Positions 50,947 to 63,964 of a DNA stretch of 64,000 nucleotides are shown piece after piece. The translations under genes were made by a program, and so were the position numbers. Origin of the DNA: Chrysoperla carnea (taxonomy: Eukaryota > Arthropoda > Insecta > Neuroptera > Chrysopidae); NCBI RefSeq assembly GCF_905475395.1, contig NC_058337.1, positions 93,924,368 through 93,988,367 on the forward strand, read 5' to 3'. The first letter of the stretch is position 1. The number at the start of each line of letters is the position of its first letter. Under the pieces are notes generated by a model, which worked only from the letters and a program-made list of their open reading frames with translations, was not told the DNA's origin and did not search any database.

Positions 50947-51724
50947 ATATGCGGGGTCCTTTTATCTAATTCATAATTCGCAATTTTCTGAGCAACATTT
51001 AAAATTATACAAAAATAATTCTCCGTTTTTTTATCATAGATTGATAAATATTTACATTAATCAAAAATTAGAAATGTAAAAGACCACGAATCAATTGTTG
51101 GAAGATAAAACTGAAAGTTTCTCAAGAAATAAAATTTTTTTTCTGGTTGTTTATTTTCTACAGTTTGGTTTAATAAAAATGTCCCTAATAGTTCAAAATG
51201 GTATACTAAAAAGTTCAATAGAGTAAAACTGTCAGTCACAAAAATATTTCGTCAAATAACTTTTGTCCGAGAAAAATTAGAAAATCTATATTCGATAGTT
51301 TTTTTCATAAAATTTAAATTGATGGAAGAGCACTCTGTCTATGTATACGTTTATAATACAATTAATTATTTTAATTATATAGTTATAATTGAGCACACAT
51401 TCTATATTTAATTAGCATGTTTACAATAATATACATTTTATCTGTAAAACATAATTACCACTAAATATTTTTACAAAAAATATAATTATATTGTATTCAT
51501 TTACTTTGCAACAAAGGTCATTTTTTTAAAACACAATTCGTATCATCTTTGTTTAATGAACCTGGTTTAAGTTTTTTTAACTTTTAATTATTTAGTGTAG
51601 GCGCTATGAAACATTTTTTGAATAAACGTGGTAAGGGTAAGATGCGACCCTTAAGGCTCACCCGAATAATAAATAGTTAAATAAAAAAAATAAAAATATA
51701 TAAACCATAATTAAATTTAAAAAA

Positions 51725-52010
51725 AAAAAAAATAAACTCGAACGCCTAGAAACGACTCGATCGAATGTTATGAAATTCATTTCGTATCATATCGTCGTTA
51801 ATACGTTTTGATCGGCATTTCAACGAAGTCGATATCATTTATTTTGTTCGCGCGGTATCGGTCAGATCTTTTTGGATCATATTGCCGTTCTTCGATGACA
51901 CCTCAACGAAGTCGATATCACTTTTTGTTCGCACGATATCGATGACGTAAAAAAAGACCACGAACGTATGTACGTACATACATATGTACACACAAACACA
52001 CAGTATGGAT
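51725..52010 (+). repeat. Interspersed repeat family B, copy 2 with internal duplication
   Basis: Shares GAAACGACTCGATCGAATGT, TTGATCGGCATTTCAACGAA and GTCGATATCA with 47300-47545. The segment CAACGAAGTCGATATCA is present twice (about 51822 and 51904), indicating an internal duplication. It continues into a CGTATGTACGTACATACATA run. The 110-codon frame starting at 51984 has no recognisable similarity and is probably incidental. Confidence 0.65.
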
Positions 52011-53123
52011 TCAACAGGTATAAAATTTTCAGGTCAGGCTCATTCTATCATGTTGCCTTTGCCCAATCAACGAATAAATTTCAATTATGTAAAACCAATT
52101 GAATTTCGTAACTTTACAGACACATTGGTCGGCATCGACGGTTTTTTTCGACGATGGAAAAGTCTTCATCCTACACGTCTTTTCATCAAAAAGGAGTTCC
52201 AAAAATCGGCGGTGACATTCTTCGTATTCCTTACACGGATTTCATTCCTCATACGGATTTATTATAGGGTATTTCCCATGGAATTTTTTTTGGCGCCTGA
52301 TCTATACACTAATTAGACCCACTAATGATTTAATTGCAATATATTCGGCGTTTAATTTGATATTATATACCGCATTGTTTTACAAAACATTAGAGAAAGT
52401 ATTTAAGAAATTAATGAAAATTTATTTTTGCTTTTTATTAACATACTTTTTTTGAATTTAACAGTAAATGAATCCATGCAGTTATTTCTCACTTCGAATT
52501 ATCACATGAGTTGGAATATTTGAAAATAAATTTTGTATTCGTAATCAGTAGAAAAAACCCGAATACTTCTATTTGGAACTTTAAAGTAAAATAAATGAAG
52601 GCGACACAAATGGCGCTTATATTTTCTTTGGTCTAGTAAAATCATGAGGATAGTATGTGGACTAGTAAATCATAGAAAGCTCTCCTTGTCAAACGTTGAT
52701 ATAAAAGCTTTGCTCATCGCTCCCACAACTTTCACAGTCCCAAATTCTAGTTCATAAAACCACATTGATCAATTTTATTACAAAGTAAGAACCTAGACAT
52801 GTTACTTTAAATTACCTCTCAATCGCATTGGTTTTATTGCAGGAAAATTTAAAATAAAATTTACATTTTGCACAATTTGACGAAAACGCTCGAATAATGA
52901 TAATCAATTGCTCTGTGGTCATGACGTCATACAGCTATGTAAACAAATGCGCTAATATTTTGTATATTTTGTATTTGTTTATAATTTAAATTTATTTGTT
53001 TACACAGTTTTATGACGAAGTAACATGGCGGCTATCATTTCATGGTGTTTAAAAACAGATTAAACAACTGAATAAAACTAATATTTTCCGACTGCTTTTT
53101 CTTAAGCTATCTTAATGATATAT

Positions 53124-53706
53124 TTTATACCATGTATATATGAAATATACTTAGTATATTAAGTTTAGTCCAAAGTTTGTAACGCCTAAAAATATTCATG
53201 CTACGAAAAAAACTTGGGTATAGTTGTTCATAGAATCAGCTAATTAGTCCATTTCCGGTTGTCCGTCCGTCTGTGGACACGATAACTCAAAAACGAAAAG
53301 AGATATCAAGATAAAATTTTTATAGCGTACTCAGGACCTAAAAACTGAGGTCAAGTTCGTAAATGAGCAATATGGGTCAATTGGGTCTTGGGTCCGTAGG
53401 ACCCATCTTGTAAACCGTTAGAGATAGAACAAAAGTTTAAATGTAAAAAATGTTCTTTATAAAAAAATAAACAACTTTTGTTTGAAAAATTTTTTTGTAA
53501 ACATCACTGTTTACCCACGAGGGCGCTTATAAGGTGCAAATTTTATAGTATGCATTAATATGGGAATATCAGTGTGTGTGTAGCTATTTACAAGTGGATA
53601 TCTTTTTTTATTAACGTGACGTCAAAAAACAAACGATTGCTTCATCAACACTGTCTATACATGGTATTTCAACAATTAACTCAGTCAATTGTTTGTTTTC
53701 ACTTGT
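53124..53706 (-). repeat. Repeat family A, near-complete copy 2 (inverted)
   Basis: All family landmarks are present in reverse order: the TTCCGGTTGTCCGTCCGTCT block at about 53254, GGTCAATTGGGTCTTGGGTC at about 53375, the ACAACTTTTGTTTGAAAAAT block and the inverted head ending TTTGTTTTCACTTGT at 53706. By eye it is very similar to the copy at 62117-62700. Confidence 0.85.
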
Positions 53707-56700
53707 TTAGATTATTTCTCGTATAAATACCCTATTGTACCCTTGAATTAAGTGGTATTCATTGACAATATAATTACTATGGAGGTTGTAGGTACTAAAC
53801 TTTTAACAAAATTAAATTAAAAAAACATTAAATATCAATCTATATGCTCAATAGATTTTAATTACCATAATAAATAGCTTGGGTTTATTATGCGTAAAGC
53901 ATATTAAAACATAATCGCATTTACTTTTTTTTGGAAAGTACTAACTATTACGCATAGGCACGTAGAATATACACTACTTATTTTAAGTTTAATTTAGTAA
54001 AAAGACAGAGAACATCGAATAACCTCCGTCTTTTTATTACATGGTTATAATGAATTTATTTAGAGAAATAAGCTAAGATGACACATATGATAGTTACTCT
54101 TCTTCCACACTTTCGCGGAGTATCCTCTCCGAGTGAGTACACTCGCCAAAGTTAGCCGAATTGGCTGATATCGAAGGGGCAATAGCTAGTTTTCGTAAAA
54201 TTAACAGGAACAATTATTTGTGCAATTAACCGTTATCAATAACACAATAATATTTTATAAAAGCCACAATAGCTGCTAGTGCTGTTACTGAACTACACAG
54301 ATAGTCAGGGCTGTCAGTAGAGCCAACCTTATTTTATTCCGTCGGATCTATGAAATTATTCCGTATCAAATTTGTACATTATTTCACCTATCGAATGCTG
54401 TATTGTCAACCAGTAACATGGGCTGTATTTTATTAATAAAGTTAGGGTCGTTCATTAAAAAAATTAAAATTTATAAAATTGTGAACAAAAGGGAGGATAA
54501 GTGAAGACAAAGAGTTATACAAAGTGAGGGCTATAACGCGATAGTCTTTGCTTTTAAAGGTGAAATTTTCCGAAGTGAGCGGGTAGTCTTTTTTAATAAT
54601 TATTGATCTTAAGTCATTTTAAATTAAATAGAATATGAAAATAACTAAATAGTTCGTTTTTGTTGATTGTCTTGACATTGTTTACTTGACATTGACATTG
54701 ACAAAGTTTACTTGACATTTGAATTTTTTTTTAATCCAATTGTACGAGGCAATGATTTTGTATCCAACTATTCGATCTGACAGCAATGGAAGTAATACCA
54801 AGAATGTGGAGATGAAGCTCGCCAGTACCCGTCTAAGTACCTCGCGTTGCTTAAGACTCTTACGAATATTGCTCAACCTAAATTGTTTTCTTTTTTAACA
54901 TGAAGTTTGTGAAACTAATTAGATCCTTAAAACTTACAACAGAATATATATTTATTTGTTATAATAATGATTTCTAAATGATACCAACAATTTTAAACTT
55001 TATTTATCAATTTAATATCTTTTTATACGACTTTTGTGAATCGATTCTCATATCAATTCTCTGTACGGCTTATGAGAAATGTGCTCTTCATGGTAAAAAC
55101 ACTGACTTTGACAGTTAATTTCTCATTAACCAATCGATAATACAAGATTTTTCCCAAGAGAAGAATAAAAGTATGATTGATTGATAAATAATATTTTAAA
55201 CTTTTGATATCATTTTCACTTAATTATAAGCACATAGCCTCTGATTACATTATAGTTTGTACATAGAGGAGGAAAAATTTATAAGAACAGCATAATATTT
55301 ACGCACCTATAATGTTAATTAAATAACATTAATTAAAACAATTTTTATTGAAAGTGATTTATCTTGAAGTTAATTTAAAACCTGAATTAAGTTGATTTTA
55401 TCTTGATAGATATAAATATTTATTTTTATAAAAATTGTTGGTTTAAAATATTTCTCTGATTTCTTCGTGTGTGTTGTGCGATTTACTAACTGATTTACTA
55501 AACACCTTTTGAAACTGAATTTCGGTGAAATGTGAATTTTCGTTGATATTGATTGCCGAACAGGGTTATGTGGATATTAAGGTATAACACGAAAATTTGA
55601 CCTTGAAGGTCATTTTTAAAGTTTAAGAAGGGTCAAGTTCATTTTTTTTAATGGAAGTCCACATTTATTTTACAGCGGATTCTTTTTTGTCAACATTAAA
55701 TTTGAAAGTTTTGTTTGAAATATTTTTTTCATAGATTTCAATATATTTTTATTTTATTTTTTTTCCTGTCCTTTTACAAGTGAAAGGTAAAATTTTGATA
55801 AACTTAATAAAAGATTGATTCTATTTTAAGAGTGCAATTTTTTGAGGAAAAATGACACCGGAGAATCGTGCGTATAATACGTAGTATTAATAAATTGTTC
55901 TTCAAAACAAAATAAGCAATAATTCACAGCACATCCTAGAGTACACTGTATGTCAGTATCGGTGTAAACGCCATAATGTATCGATGTGAGTGCCATACTG
56001 GATCGGTGTGAACACGATACTGTATCGGTGTAACTATGGAAACAGTAATATTAGCAATAGTTATGGCGGACAAGCCAATGCAGTACGGGCGCCAGGCTCA
56101 TACTGGTTGGCGACACCCACAATACTTCTGGTGAAGAGTCCTATTCAATATTGTAATATTACTTATGCTAACGTAGATACTTATGTATCTATCTCTATAC
56201 CAAACCAGCATTGTAATAAACGTCATGTATTTTTATCGTGTACTTACTTCATAGACGAATATCATCCGAACGTCAGTGTTAGCGTAATAAAATTAGACGT
56301 CATTGGTTAGTGTTGTAATCGTCAAAGCAGCAGAAGGTTCAAGTATGTAAACCAAAAGAATCAGAAGGTACTATATATTAGAAGTCTAAAGTTAAAATAT
56401 GGTAAATTGTCAATAAACACAGGGTATACGCTAGTTTGTCAGATGAAACCATAGGATACACGCCGTACGTACTCTGAAACACGATGTATATACTGTGAAT
56501 TTTTTTACCTGCTCGCTTCGCTGGACAATTCGGTGTCATTTTTCCTAAATAAATGACGTATACCCTCCATTACAGTACTGTCAGTGGTAAAGGCTAATAT
56601 TGGCTAAATTAAAAACTACTTAATATCTTAATATATTGAATCCCATCAAAATTCAAATAATTTTAGGAAATTTTTAATTTCGTTTTTTGGTAGTTGTTTT

Positions 56701-58488
56701 TTGGCAACAACTTTGTTTCAGATCAGTGTCAGCTAGTCGGTATCGGTACAGTATTCAGATTTTATCTTTGAGTTATGTGTTAGGTATATCTAATATTTTC
56801 ACTAACAATAAGCCGTGAAGGTATAATAATAATTTATCTACCTACATTTATTAAAAAATAATTGTTTTATTACCAAAGTGTTAAAAACAACATAAAAAAT
56901 TTATTAATAATTTTACAATTATATCAATTTCTATTTTTGTAATATTAATAATTTGTATTTACAATTAGCAAACACAAAAAATCATTTATATGGAAAGTTT
57001 TTATTTTCTTTTGGAATTATTAATTTCATTTGTTGTGTTTGAAGAAAATAAATTACATGAAAATGATTTATATCATTTTTAATTTACAATTTAAGAATAT
57101 AATCATGTCAAGTTTCATAATATCATATTTTTACAAATATTTTTACGCTGACAATTTCAAGTATAATAAAACTAATGAGTTAAATGTTACCTGAAGCTTC
57201 ACCGTTTAGAGGTATATAATAGGAGAGCTAATTGTATTAAAAACTAGCAGTTTTCCGGCATTTCGCTGGGCAATTTCAACTTTAAAAACAAAGATTACTG
57301 TGTAACAGCCTTCATTTCCCTTGCCCTCACTTATAGTCCTGGAGCCCGTAACAGTATAACTGCACTTACACGGATTTCAAAATTTCGCATATGAATCAAT
57401 ACTATTTAACGATAGGTACCATACGGGCTAGGTGCGCCAGGAATCCAGGATTTATCTTGGCAAAAAATATTTTGCCAGGATTTTTATTTTTTACTGGTGT
57501 GACAGATATTTTGGTCAAGTTTTGAGCTGTCATACCGAGATATTTCGAAAGTAGAACTCAAAACGAACAAATTAAAAAAAGAAAGAAAGTGATTTCGTAA
57601 AATTTTATTGGCTTAAGATATTAAAAACCGGTGAGACAGACCTTCCTGTCAGGATAAGAGCTGTCACACCAAATTTTCCTGAAAATAGATAAAATTTGCA
57701 ATAAAATGGTCTTTTACAATATAATTTCCATGAAAAAATTTGATTTAGAAAAGGTCAACCATGAAGCACTAAACGATTCGATTATAATATTCTATGGGGA
57801 ATACATTACGCTAAAGGGTTAAAAATTGCTTTGTTAACTTCCCAACGCTTCCAACTTTATCACCGTTGCTACACTAAGCGCACTTCGTAACATCACTTAC
57901 AATTGATTTAATTAAGGGTGGAAGCACAAGAAAAACCTAGTATATCTTTGTGTAATAAGGGAAATAAAACGAACGCCTTGCAAGCCCTCTTGGAGTATAT
58001 TCTGACTGACACCCAGTTTGAACAGATTAAAAAAACACGGCAATTTTTATATTAAAGTGATTTATTATTATTATGTTATATCATTTTTCATTTTTCTCTT
58101 AAGAGAGAATTCGCTTAGCTAACAATAAATATCATTAAATTAAGTAGTATCATGATATATTGAAATCAGTAGAATTATCTCCGCTGAAATGTGTACAAAC
58201 AAAATCACTTTTGCATAATCCGCCTTTCGTTTAAAAGCAAAAATAAATAATTATAATAATTTGATTTTATTATTATTAATACTGTTGTGAATATCATTGA
58301 AGCGCAGTAATCTCACACACCATAATGTGCAGTGTGGCGTAATTGCTGTGAGGCCAAAAAAGTCCTCGGGTGGGGGGGGGGTAGTAGTACTTTGAATTAC
58401 AAACCCATTTTTACAACATGAAAATATTAATGAAAACAAAATTTCATCGACTCAAAAAACAGGAAATACCCGGAGCTATACAAAGCGC

Positions 58489-58786
58489 TAATTACGGAAA
58501 AATGTTTTAGCCAAAATTGTCAAGAGTAATAGAGAATATTAGCCTGTGTTGATGACTTTGACCTACAATTATCGATGAACTTTAAAGACTAATAATTTTT
58601 TTATAAAACATTTCGAAAAACGTTAGCTTTCGGAGGAAATTCGACTTAAAAATATATCATTATTATATTTATTAAAAAGAAAACACGCTTAATGTTTATC
58701 GATAATTGTAGGTCAAAGTCATGGACACAGGCGAATGTCCTCTATTGCCCTTGACAACTTTTGGCTAAATCATTTTTCCGTAGTTG
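58489..58786. mobile_element. Fold-back MITE, about 298 bp
   Basis: Left arm TACGGAAAAATGTTTTAGCC ... GACTTTGACCTACAATTATC is the inverted counterpart of GATAATTGTAGGTCAAAGTC ... GGCTAAATCATTTTTCCGTA at the right. Arms are about 85 bp with a central AT-rich spacer. Confidence 0.83.
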
Positions 58787-59339
58787 GTGTGTTTTCTTTC
58801 GATTAAAAGCAATAATGACATAGTTTAGATGAAAAATGTTAGTTTTTTTTTAATGAGAATCAACTTTCTAATTTAAAGTGTTATTCTATCTCTTACCGCT
58901 TAGGATCTAAGTTGACTATTAAGACAACCCGAAGAACTAAGCCCAATCTGATGCCAGAACATGATGTCTCCCATCAAACTCTACAGTTTTTGTTGAAGTT
59001 ATTTTTTGATTAAAGAACTACAAAACGAGGTATTAGCCATTGTAGATTTAAATGGCCCACCCTGTATACTATTTAACAAAACTGCCACTGGCTCAACTAG
59101 CAAAATGCAGCGCCATTCTTAAATTGAACTCCACAATTGTGTACGGCTAGTTTCTTTCAATTTGTTCGACTAACTTCCTTCAAATCTCTCAAAACCAATT
59201 CCATCCTTAATTTTTTTTTCTTTTTTTCCCAAATTTAAAATCTGTCTGCATTATATGTGTTATATGATCATTGAGCGTCTAATTAATGTCAGCAAGAAAA
59301 TGCACAGATATTTAGGTACATTCTTTTCGTTTCAAGATA

Positions 59340-59375
59340 CAGGGTGTTACAAAAATATGTAACGCGCTAAACCAG
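59340..59375. repeat. Possible transposon terminus (CAGGGTGTTACAAAAATA)
   Basis: TACAGGGTGTTACAAAAATA looks like a TA-flanked terminal sequence of a Tc1/mariner-like element, but I found no convincing inverted partner within about 1 kb. Confidence 0.25.
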
Positions 59376-59973
59376 ATTCTACACATAAATAGAAGTCAAC
59401 AAATTGTAAACTCAACAAATCTCTTAATAAACTTAAAAAATTCTTAGGAATTTTTCTAAGGATTTTTTTTTCAGTGTATGTTTAGACCGCTACCATTGAA
59501 TTGGAACTATGGTCTTTCTATATGCAAGTTATCTATGGCTACGCTACTGATATTTTACATAGGGTTAGTTACTCGTCCGCTATATTTATAATAATAAACC
59601 AAATCACTAGACCAGATCAATCAACTTGACGAAGTAAATTGCAGCATTTTAATTATTATTAATAAAATTAAAACATTTTACACAAAAATGAACAAAAAAT
59701 TATTTAAATTTAAATCGAAAGAATTATCATAAATATTAATTATCAATTAATAACAGAAGGTTTGATAAATATACTTTATACTTTTGCATAAAAATAAAGT
59801 ATCCGAAAATACTTTATTTCCAATCTTTACTGTGAAGTGTAAAACACCTATATCTGTTTAAGTTATTTGAAAAAACGATTTGATTTTAGCGAAGATAACT
59901 AACTGGCTTTCAATACTTCCTAACATATCTTTGAAAAATGAAATTAACTTAGTTAAAGGACCCCACAAGATTA

Positions 59974-60385
59974 GATAGGAAAATGGCTTTCTGTGAAACT
60001 TTTTCTAACCCACCCTAAAATGTTCTCTCACGGCTACATAAATTTTTAACGATTAGTTTACGAGGTACGGGAGATCAAAGCTACGAATATATTAAAGTTT
60101 TAGTATATGGCTAGGAAAATGGCGGTCTGTGAAACTTTTCAAACCGCCCCCAAAATGTTCTTCAGATTGTTCTAGTCAAAAACTCTTACGACCACAAAAC
60201 TTATTAACGACTAGTTTTCGAGCTACGGGCTATATAACTATAGAGTATGTGTAGCTTTGATCGCACGTAGCTCGAAAATTACTCGTTAAAAAATTTTGTG
60301 GTCGTAAGAGCTTTTGTTCAGGACGATTTGAAGAACATTTTGGGGCGGTTTGAAAAAATTACACAGAAATCCTTTTTCCTAATTA
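59974..60385. mobile_element. Palindromic MITE with an extra half copy
   Basis: A full palindrome (60112-60385; AAAATGTTCTTCAGATTGTT inverted as AACATTTTGGGGCGGTTTG with adjoining sequence, and TACGACCACAAAACTT against AAATTTTGTGGTCGTAAG) is preceded by a diverged half copy (59974-60111) that repeats the left arm in the same orientation. Related to 50598-50946. Confidence 0.75.
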
Positions 60386-61340
60386 TATACTAAAACTATA
60401 ATATATTTATATAAAGATACGGGAAAAATTACGTGTTCATAAAATCGCATAAAATCTATAATATACGTGTTCATAAAATCACGTAATATTTCTGAATTTG
60501 ATCGACCATCGAAATCGTTTATATTATTTGATATACATAGATATGTATATTATTTGAACTCTTGTAAGCAGTATTTTGTGTTCGGTCCATAAAATAGGTG
60601 GATGTATAGGTTGAACTTAAATTAATCAATTTTCAATTTCCTTATTTTATTTTTTGTGGCATGTTTTGAATTGGATAAACATTATCAAACTGTAAATGAT
60701 AGTGCATTTTTTTGCTCCGTGGTAAAATGGTAAAAAAAAATTTTTTATTCGATATTTTCGAATCTTTAATTAAATATTATGTACTTATAATTAATTGTTT
60801 TTCTATAAATCCAACAAGTTTACATAAAATGTATGCAATACTTTGGAAAGTATGTTACTGAACTCATTTCCAATAAATAATATTTATAAAATACAATATT
60901 CAAGTTTTGAAAATCAATGTATTATTTTACACAATAAAATTCAAAATTATTAATTAAAATATCGAATTACCGTAAAAGAAATTCAATTTCGATTTTGTGA
61001 TAAGATTAAATATATTTATTCAAGTTTAAAACGATAAAGATTTTCTTTGAACTTTTCATCATGTGGCTACAATTATATATTTACATGTATCAAGGTCAAA
61101 CTTCTTGTGCCGATAAAAAAAACCGAAACAAAAATTAATGATTCTAAATTATTCAATTAATTAAGCAAATTAATTAACAAAAAATATAAAATAAAACTAA
61201 AATATTGGTTTTTAAGGCGTGCGTTAAGTGTATTGCCTTTAACGGGTGGTTAGGCATGTCAGAAATCGCCGACGTGTAATATACTATATAACTAGTTATA
61301 AAAAAAAATTAACAAAAATATAAACATCAAAAGCTTACCG

Positions 61341-61697
61341 GAATATACAGAAAAAATGTAAATATCCGTTAAATATCCATGAAAATTATCTTAAATACAC
61401 TACAAAAACAACACTTAAAATTAATGGAAAACGAAAAAAAAAGAAAAACTTTTATTTAAAACATTTGTAAATTAATATAAAGTTTGACGACTTCTTTTAA
61501 TATAGGCAATGTTTACGCTTATGAATGCAGAAACACTTCACACATACACACAGAACTTCTTGTAGTTGTAGAGTACCTATAATTTCTGTATACTCTTGGT
61601 ATTAATTTTATTTGTAAAAGGTAACACAACACAACTTTTGTACGGAATGTGTCTTGTAGTTAGTTAACTATATTCTAATTTCAAACTCAACAGAACT
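61341..61697 (-). promoter_or_regulatory. Speculative non-coding first exon and initiator (for ck?)
   Basis: On the minus strand a TCAGTT initiator-like motif (61699-61694) is followed after about 355 bases by a good donor, CCGGTAAGCTTTT (GT at 61340-61339). The interval has no long reading frame, which would suit a 5' untranslated exon. ck needs such an exon somewhere to the right of 33001, and this site would be divergent from the slowmo-like gene. Nothing but position and these weak signals supports it. Confidence 0.2.
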
Positions 61698-62116
61698 GAA
61701 TGTATTTACCTGTGTAGTGTATAGTGTCTTGGACGGACCACTACAGTGTATTGAATGTATTACCTGACCACTATTCACTCAGTCACCAATCAAATGAACA
61801 GGTGTATTTGTTATAAGTCATACCACATACTCAGTCATACTTTAAAAAGTTTTTTTTTTGTTACCAACTTTTTACCTACACCTGTAATTGTTGGTAAATG
61901 TATGATTTTAGTTTATATTTTATATCACGAGATGGCTGTCATAAGCTTGGAAAAGTCGCAACCATGACGCATATCAATATCTCTATGGACGCAACTAAAT
62001 GCAAATCTAGTGTCGGCACTTTTTTTGAATAAGTGAAGCGTTATGGAATGTAGAGGTAAAAGAGCACAATCTCTTATAGCTGTTTGACTCAAAAAGAGTC
62101 CACAAAATACATCAAA

Positions 62117-62700
62117 ACAAGTGAAAACAAACAATTGACTGAGTTAATTGTTGAAATACCATGTATAGACAGTGTTGATGAAGCAATCGTTTGTTTTTTA
62201 CGTCACGTGAATAAAAAAAGATATCCACTTTTAAATAGCTACACACACTGATATTCCCACACACTGATATTCCCATATTAATGCATACTATAAAATTTGC
62301 ACCTAATAAGCGCCCTCGTGGGTAAACAGTGAAGTTTACAAAAAAAATTTTCAAACAAAAGTTGTTTATTTTTTTATAAAGAACATTTTTTACATTTAAA
62401 CTTTTGTTCTATCTCTAACGGTTTACAAGATCCAATTGACCCATATTGCTCATTTACGAACTTGACCTCAGTTTTTAGGTCCTGAGTACGCTATAAAAAT
62501 TTCATCTTGATATCTCTTTTCGTTTTTGAGTTATCGAGCCACAGACGGACGGACGGACGGACAACCGGAAATGGACTAATTAGGTGATTCTATGAAAACC
62601 TATACCAAAATTTTTTTCGCAGCATGAATATTTTTAGGCGTTACAAACTTTGGACTAAACTTAATATACTATGTATATTTCATATATACATGGTATAATA
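62117..62700 (+). repeat. Repeat family A, near-complete copy 3
   Basis: Complete landmark order from ACAAGTGAAAACAAACAATT through CGTGGGTAAACAGTGAAG, a shortened GGTTTACAAGATCCAATTGA block (about 16 bp lost compared with other copies), the GACGGACGGACGGACGGAC run and ACATGGTATAATA at the end. Confidence 0.87.
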
Positions 62701-63830
62701 AGTGACTAGAATGACGCATGTGTAGCAAAAGGATGTTTGATGTGAACTTCACTACCCTTCTCTAATAACTTCTGCCAAGCAACTTAGAGAGGATGGGTCT
62801 TCAGCTTCAATTCAGACATAATAACATAATTGTGCCTCAAATGTTAAACAGCTCTTGAACTCAGACTTGAGTATAGTGCATCAAAATGGTGCAAAAAGGC
62901 GTGAAAACCCAAAGATTTTTCCAATTATTTGTCCTTAGTAATGCCTACTCATTTGATAACTTTTTTAATTGTTTCCTTAACAATAAATGCGCGGGGAATC
63001 AAACAAATTTTGCCACAAACTTAAAACTTTCTAGGACCACTATTACAACTTGGATTAAGAAGAATGTAAATTTTTCTTAAACAAGTTAACAGTTTATAAA
63101 AAGAGTAGATTTTTCGATAAATTAACTTTTTTACTAAAGTCTATTATATTTTCTCTGTCACTATGGGTACGATTTTTTTAAATATAGGTAAATTGTTGAT
63201 AAAACAGTTTGCTACAAATACAAGATAATCATTTATCGTAGTGTGACATCTAGTGAAAATCAATTGATACTATTATTTAAAACAATAATAATGGTACAAG
63301 TTGCGAACATTCAAAAATATTTTCAACTTTAATTTTTTAATTTTAATTTGAATTAAGACATTTTATGAGGGTATAACTCAGTAAATTTATGTATATGCAT
63401 ATTTAGGTTATTGTTATTATAAATTAGATTTTAAAAATTTCAAAAGAGAAACAAAACAATTCAGCTCTCAAATTATTTTGGAGGAAAAATTTGAAAGTGT
63501 TACAAAAATGAAGGAAGAAAAAGTGAGAAAGTAATCATCCAACATGTAAGGGATTTAATTTTTGAATATTAATTATAAATTTTAAAACAAAAGTTATTCA
63601 AAATATGTGTAGGTTTCTGTTGTGGCAAATTACAGTTTGTACACCATGACAAGTGTATATGTCAATTGAAAAATTTACACACGACTGTGTAGTTGACATT
63701 AAAATGCATTAAACGTTATATGAGTGAATGTTTACGGATTTTTTGCAAACGAGTGAATACAGCCATTTACTCTTTGTAGGTAGTTAATCGTAACCGTACA
63801 TTAAATGTTGAGTTGAACACCATCCCGTAG

Positions 63831-63836
63831 TCAGTT
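63831..63836 (+). promoter_or_regulatory. Initiator-like motif upstream of the slowmo-like gene
   Basis: TCAGTT matches the arthropod Inr core; a start at the A (63833) would give a 100-base 5' untranslated region before the ATG at 63933. No TATA box is seen at -30 and no good DPE at +28. It is the best-placed candidate but the motif is short. Confidence 0.3.
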
Positions 63837-63932
63837 TGCATTAGTCAAGCATTGTGTTGTGAATACCTGTATATAAAATTTTTCATTCATCTCGAATTAA
63901 TATTTGGAATATTAGAATAAATTGAGAACAGC

Positions 63933-63964
63933 ATGAAGATTTGGACTTCGGAGCATACATTCAA
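63933..63964 (+). CDS. slmo: slowmo/PRELID3-like protein, first coding exon (partial)
   Basis: ATG at 63933 opens MKIWTSEHTF plus two bases (AA) of a split codon, followed by the strong donor GTGAGT at 63965. MKIWTSEH.F is the signature N terminus of the slowmo/PRELID3 branch of the PRELI/MSF1 family, which in known members continues N-H-P-W; a codon AAC or AAT across the intron would fit exactly. These proteins transfer phospholipid (phosphatidylserine in human PRELID3B with TRIAP1) across the mitochondrial intermembrane space. The rest of the gene lies beyond the window. The call rests on 10 residues plus splice phase, so moderate certainty. The neighbouring PRELID1 branch starts differently. 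Confidence 0.72.

Larger units (their letters stand above)
33001..63830. other. Repeat-dominated region between ck ATG exon and slowmo-like gene
   Basis: About 31 kb without a recognisable protein-coding exon. Everything identifiable here is repeat-derived and listed separately. Because the ck ATG exon has a splice acceptor, part of this region is presumably the first ck intron and its promoter. Stretches such as 38.2-41.9, 46.0-47.2, 54.0-58.4 and 60.4-62.1 kb show nothing supportable beyond AT-rich sequence. Confidence 0.6.

Noticed and set aside
51984..52316. 110-codon plus-strand frame
   Set aside because: It begins inside repeat family B and has no recognisable domain.
62886..63080. 64-codon frame with an HTH-like ending (SRTTITTWIKK)
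   Set aside because: Too short and isolated to support a DNA-binding domain; no transposase or neighbouring exons were found.
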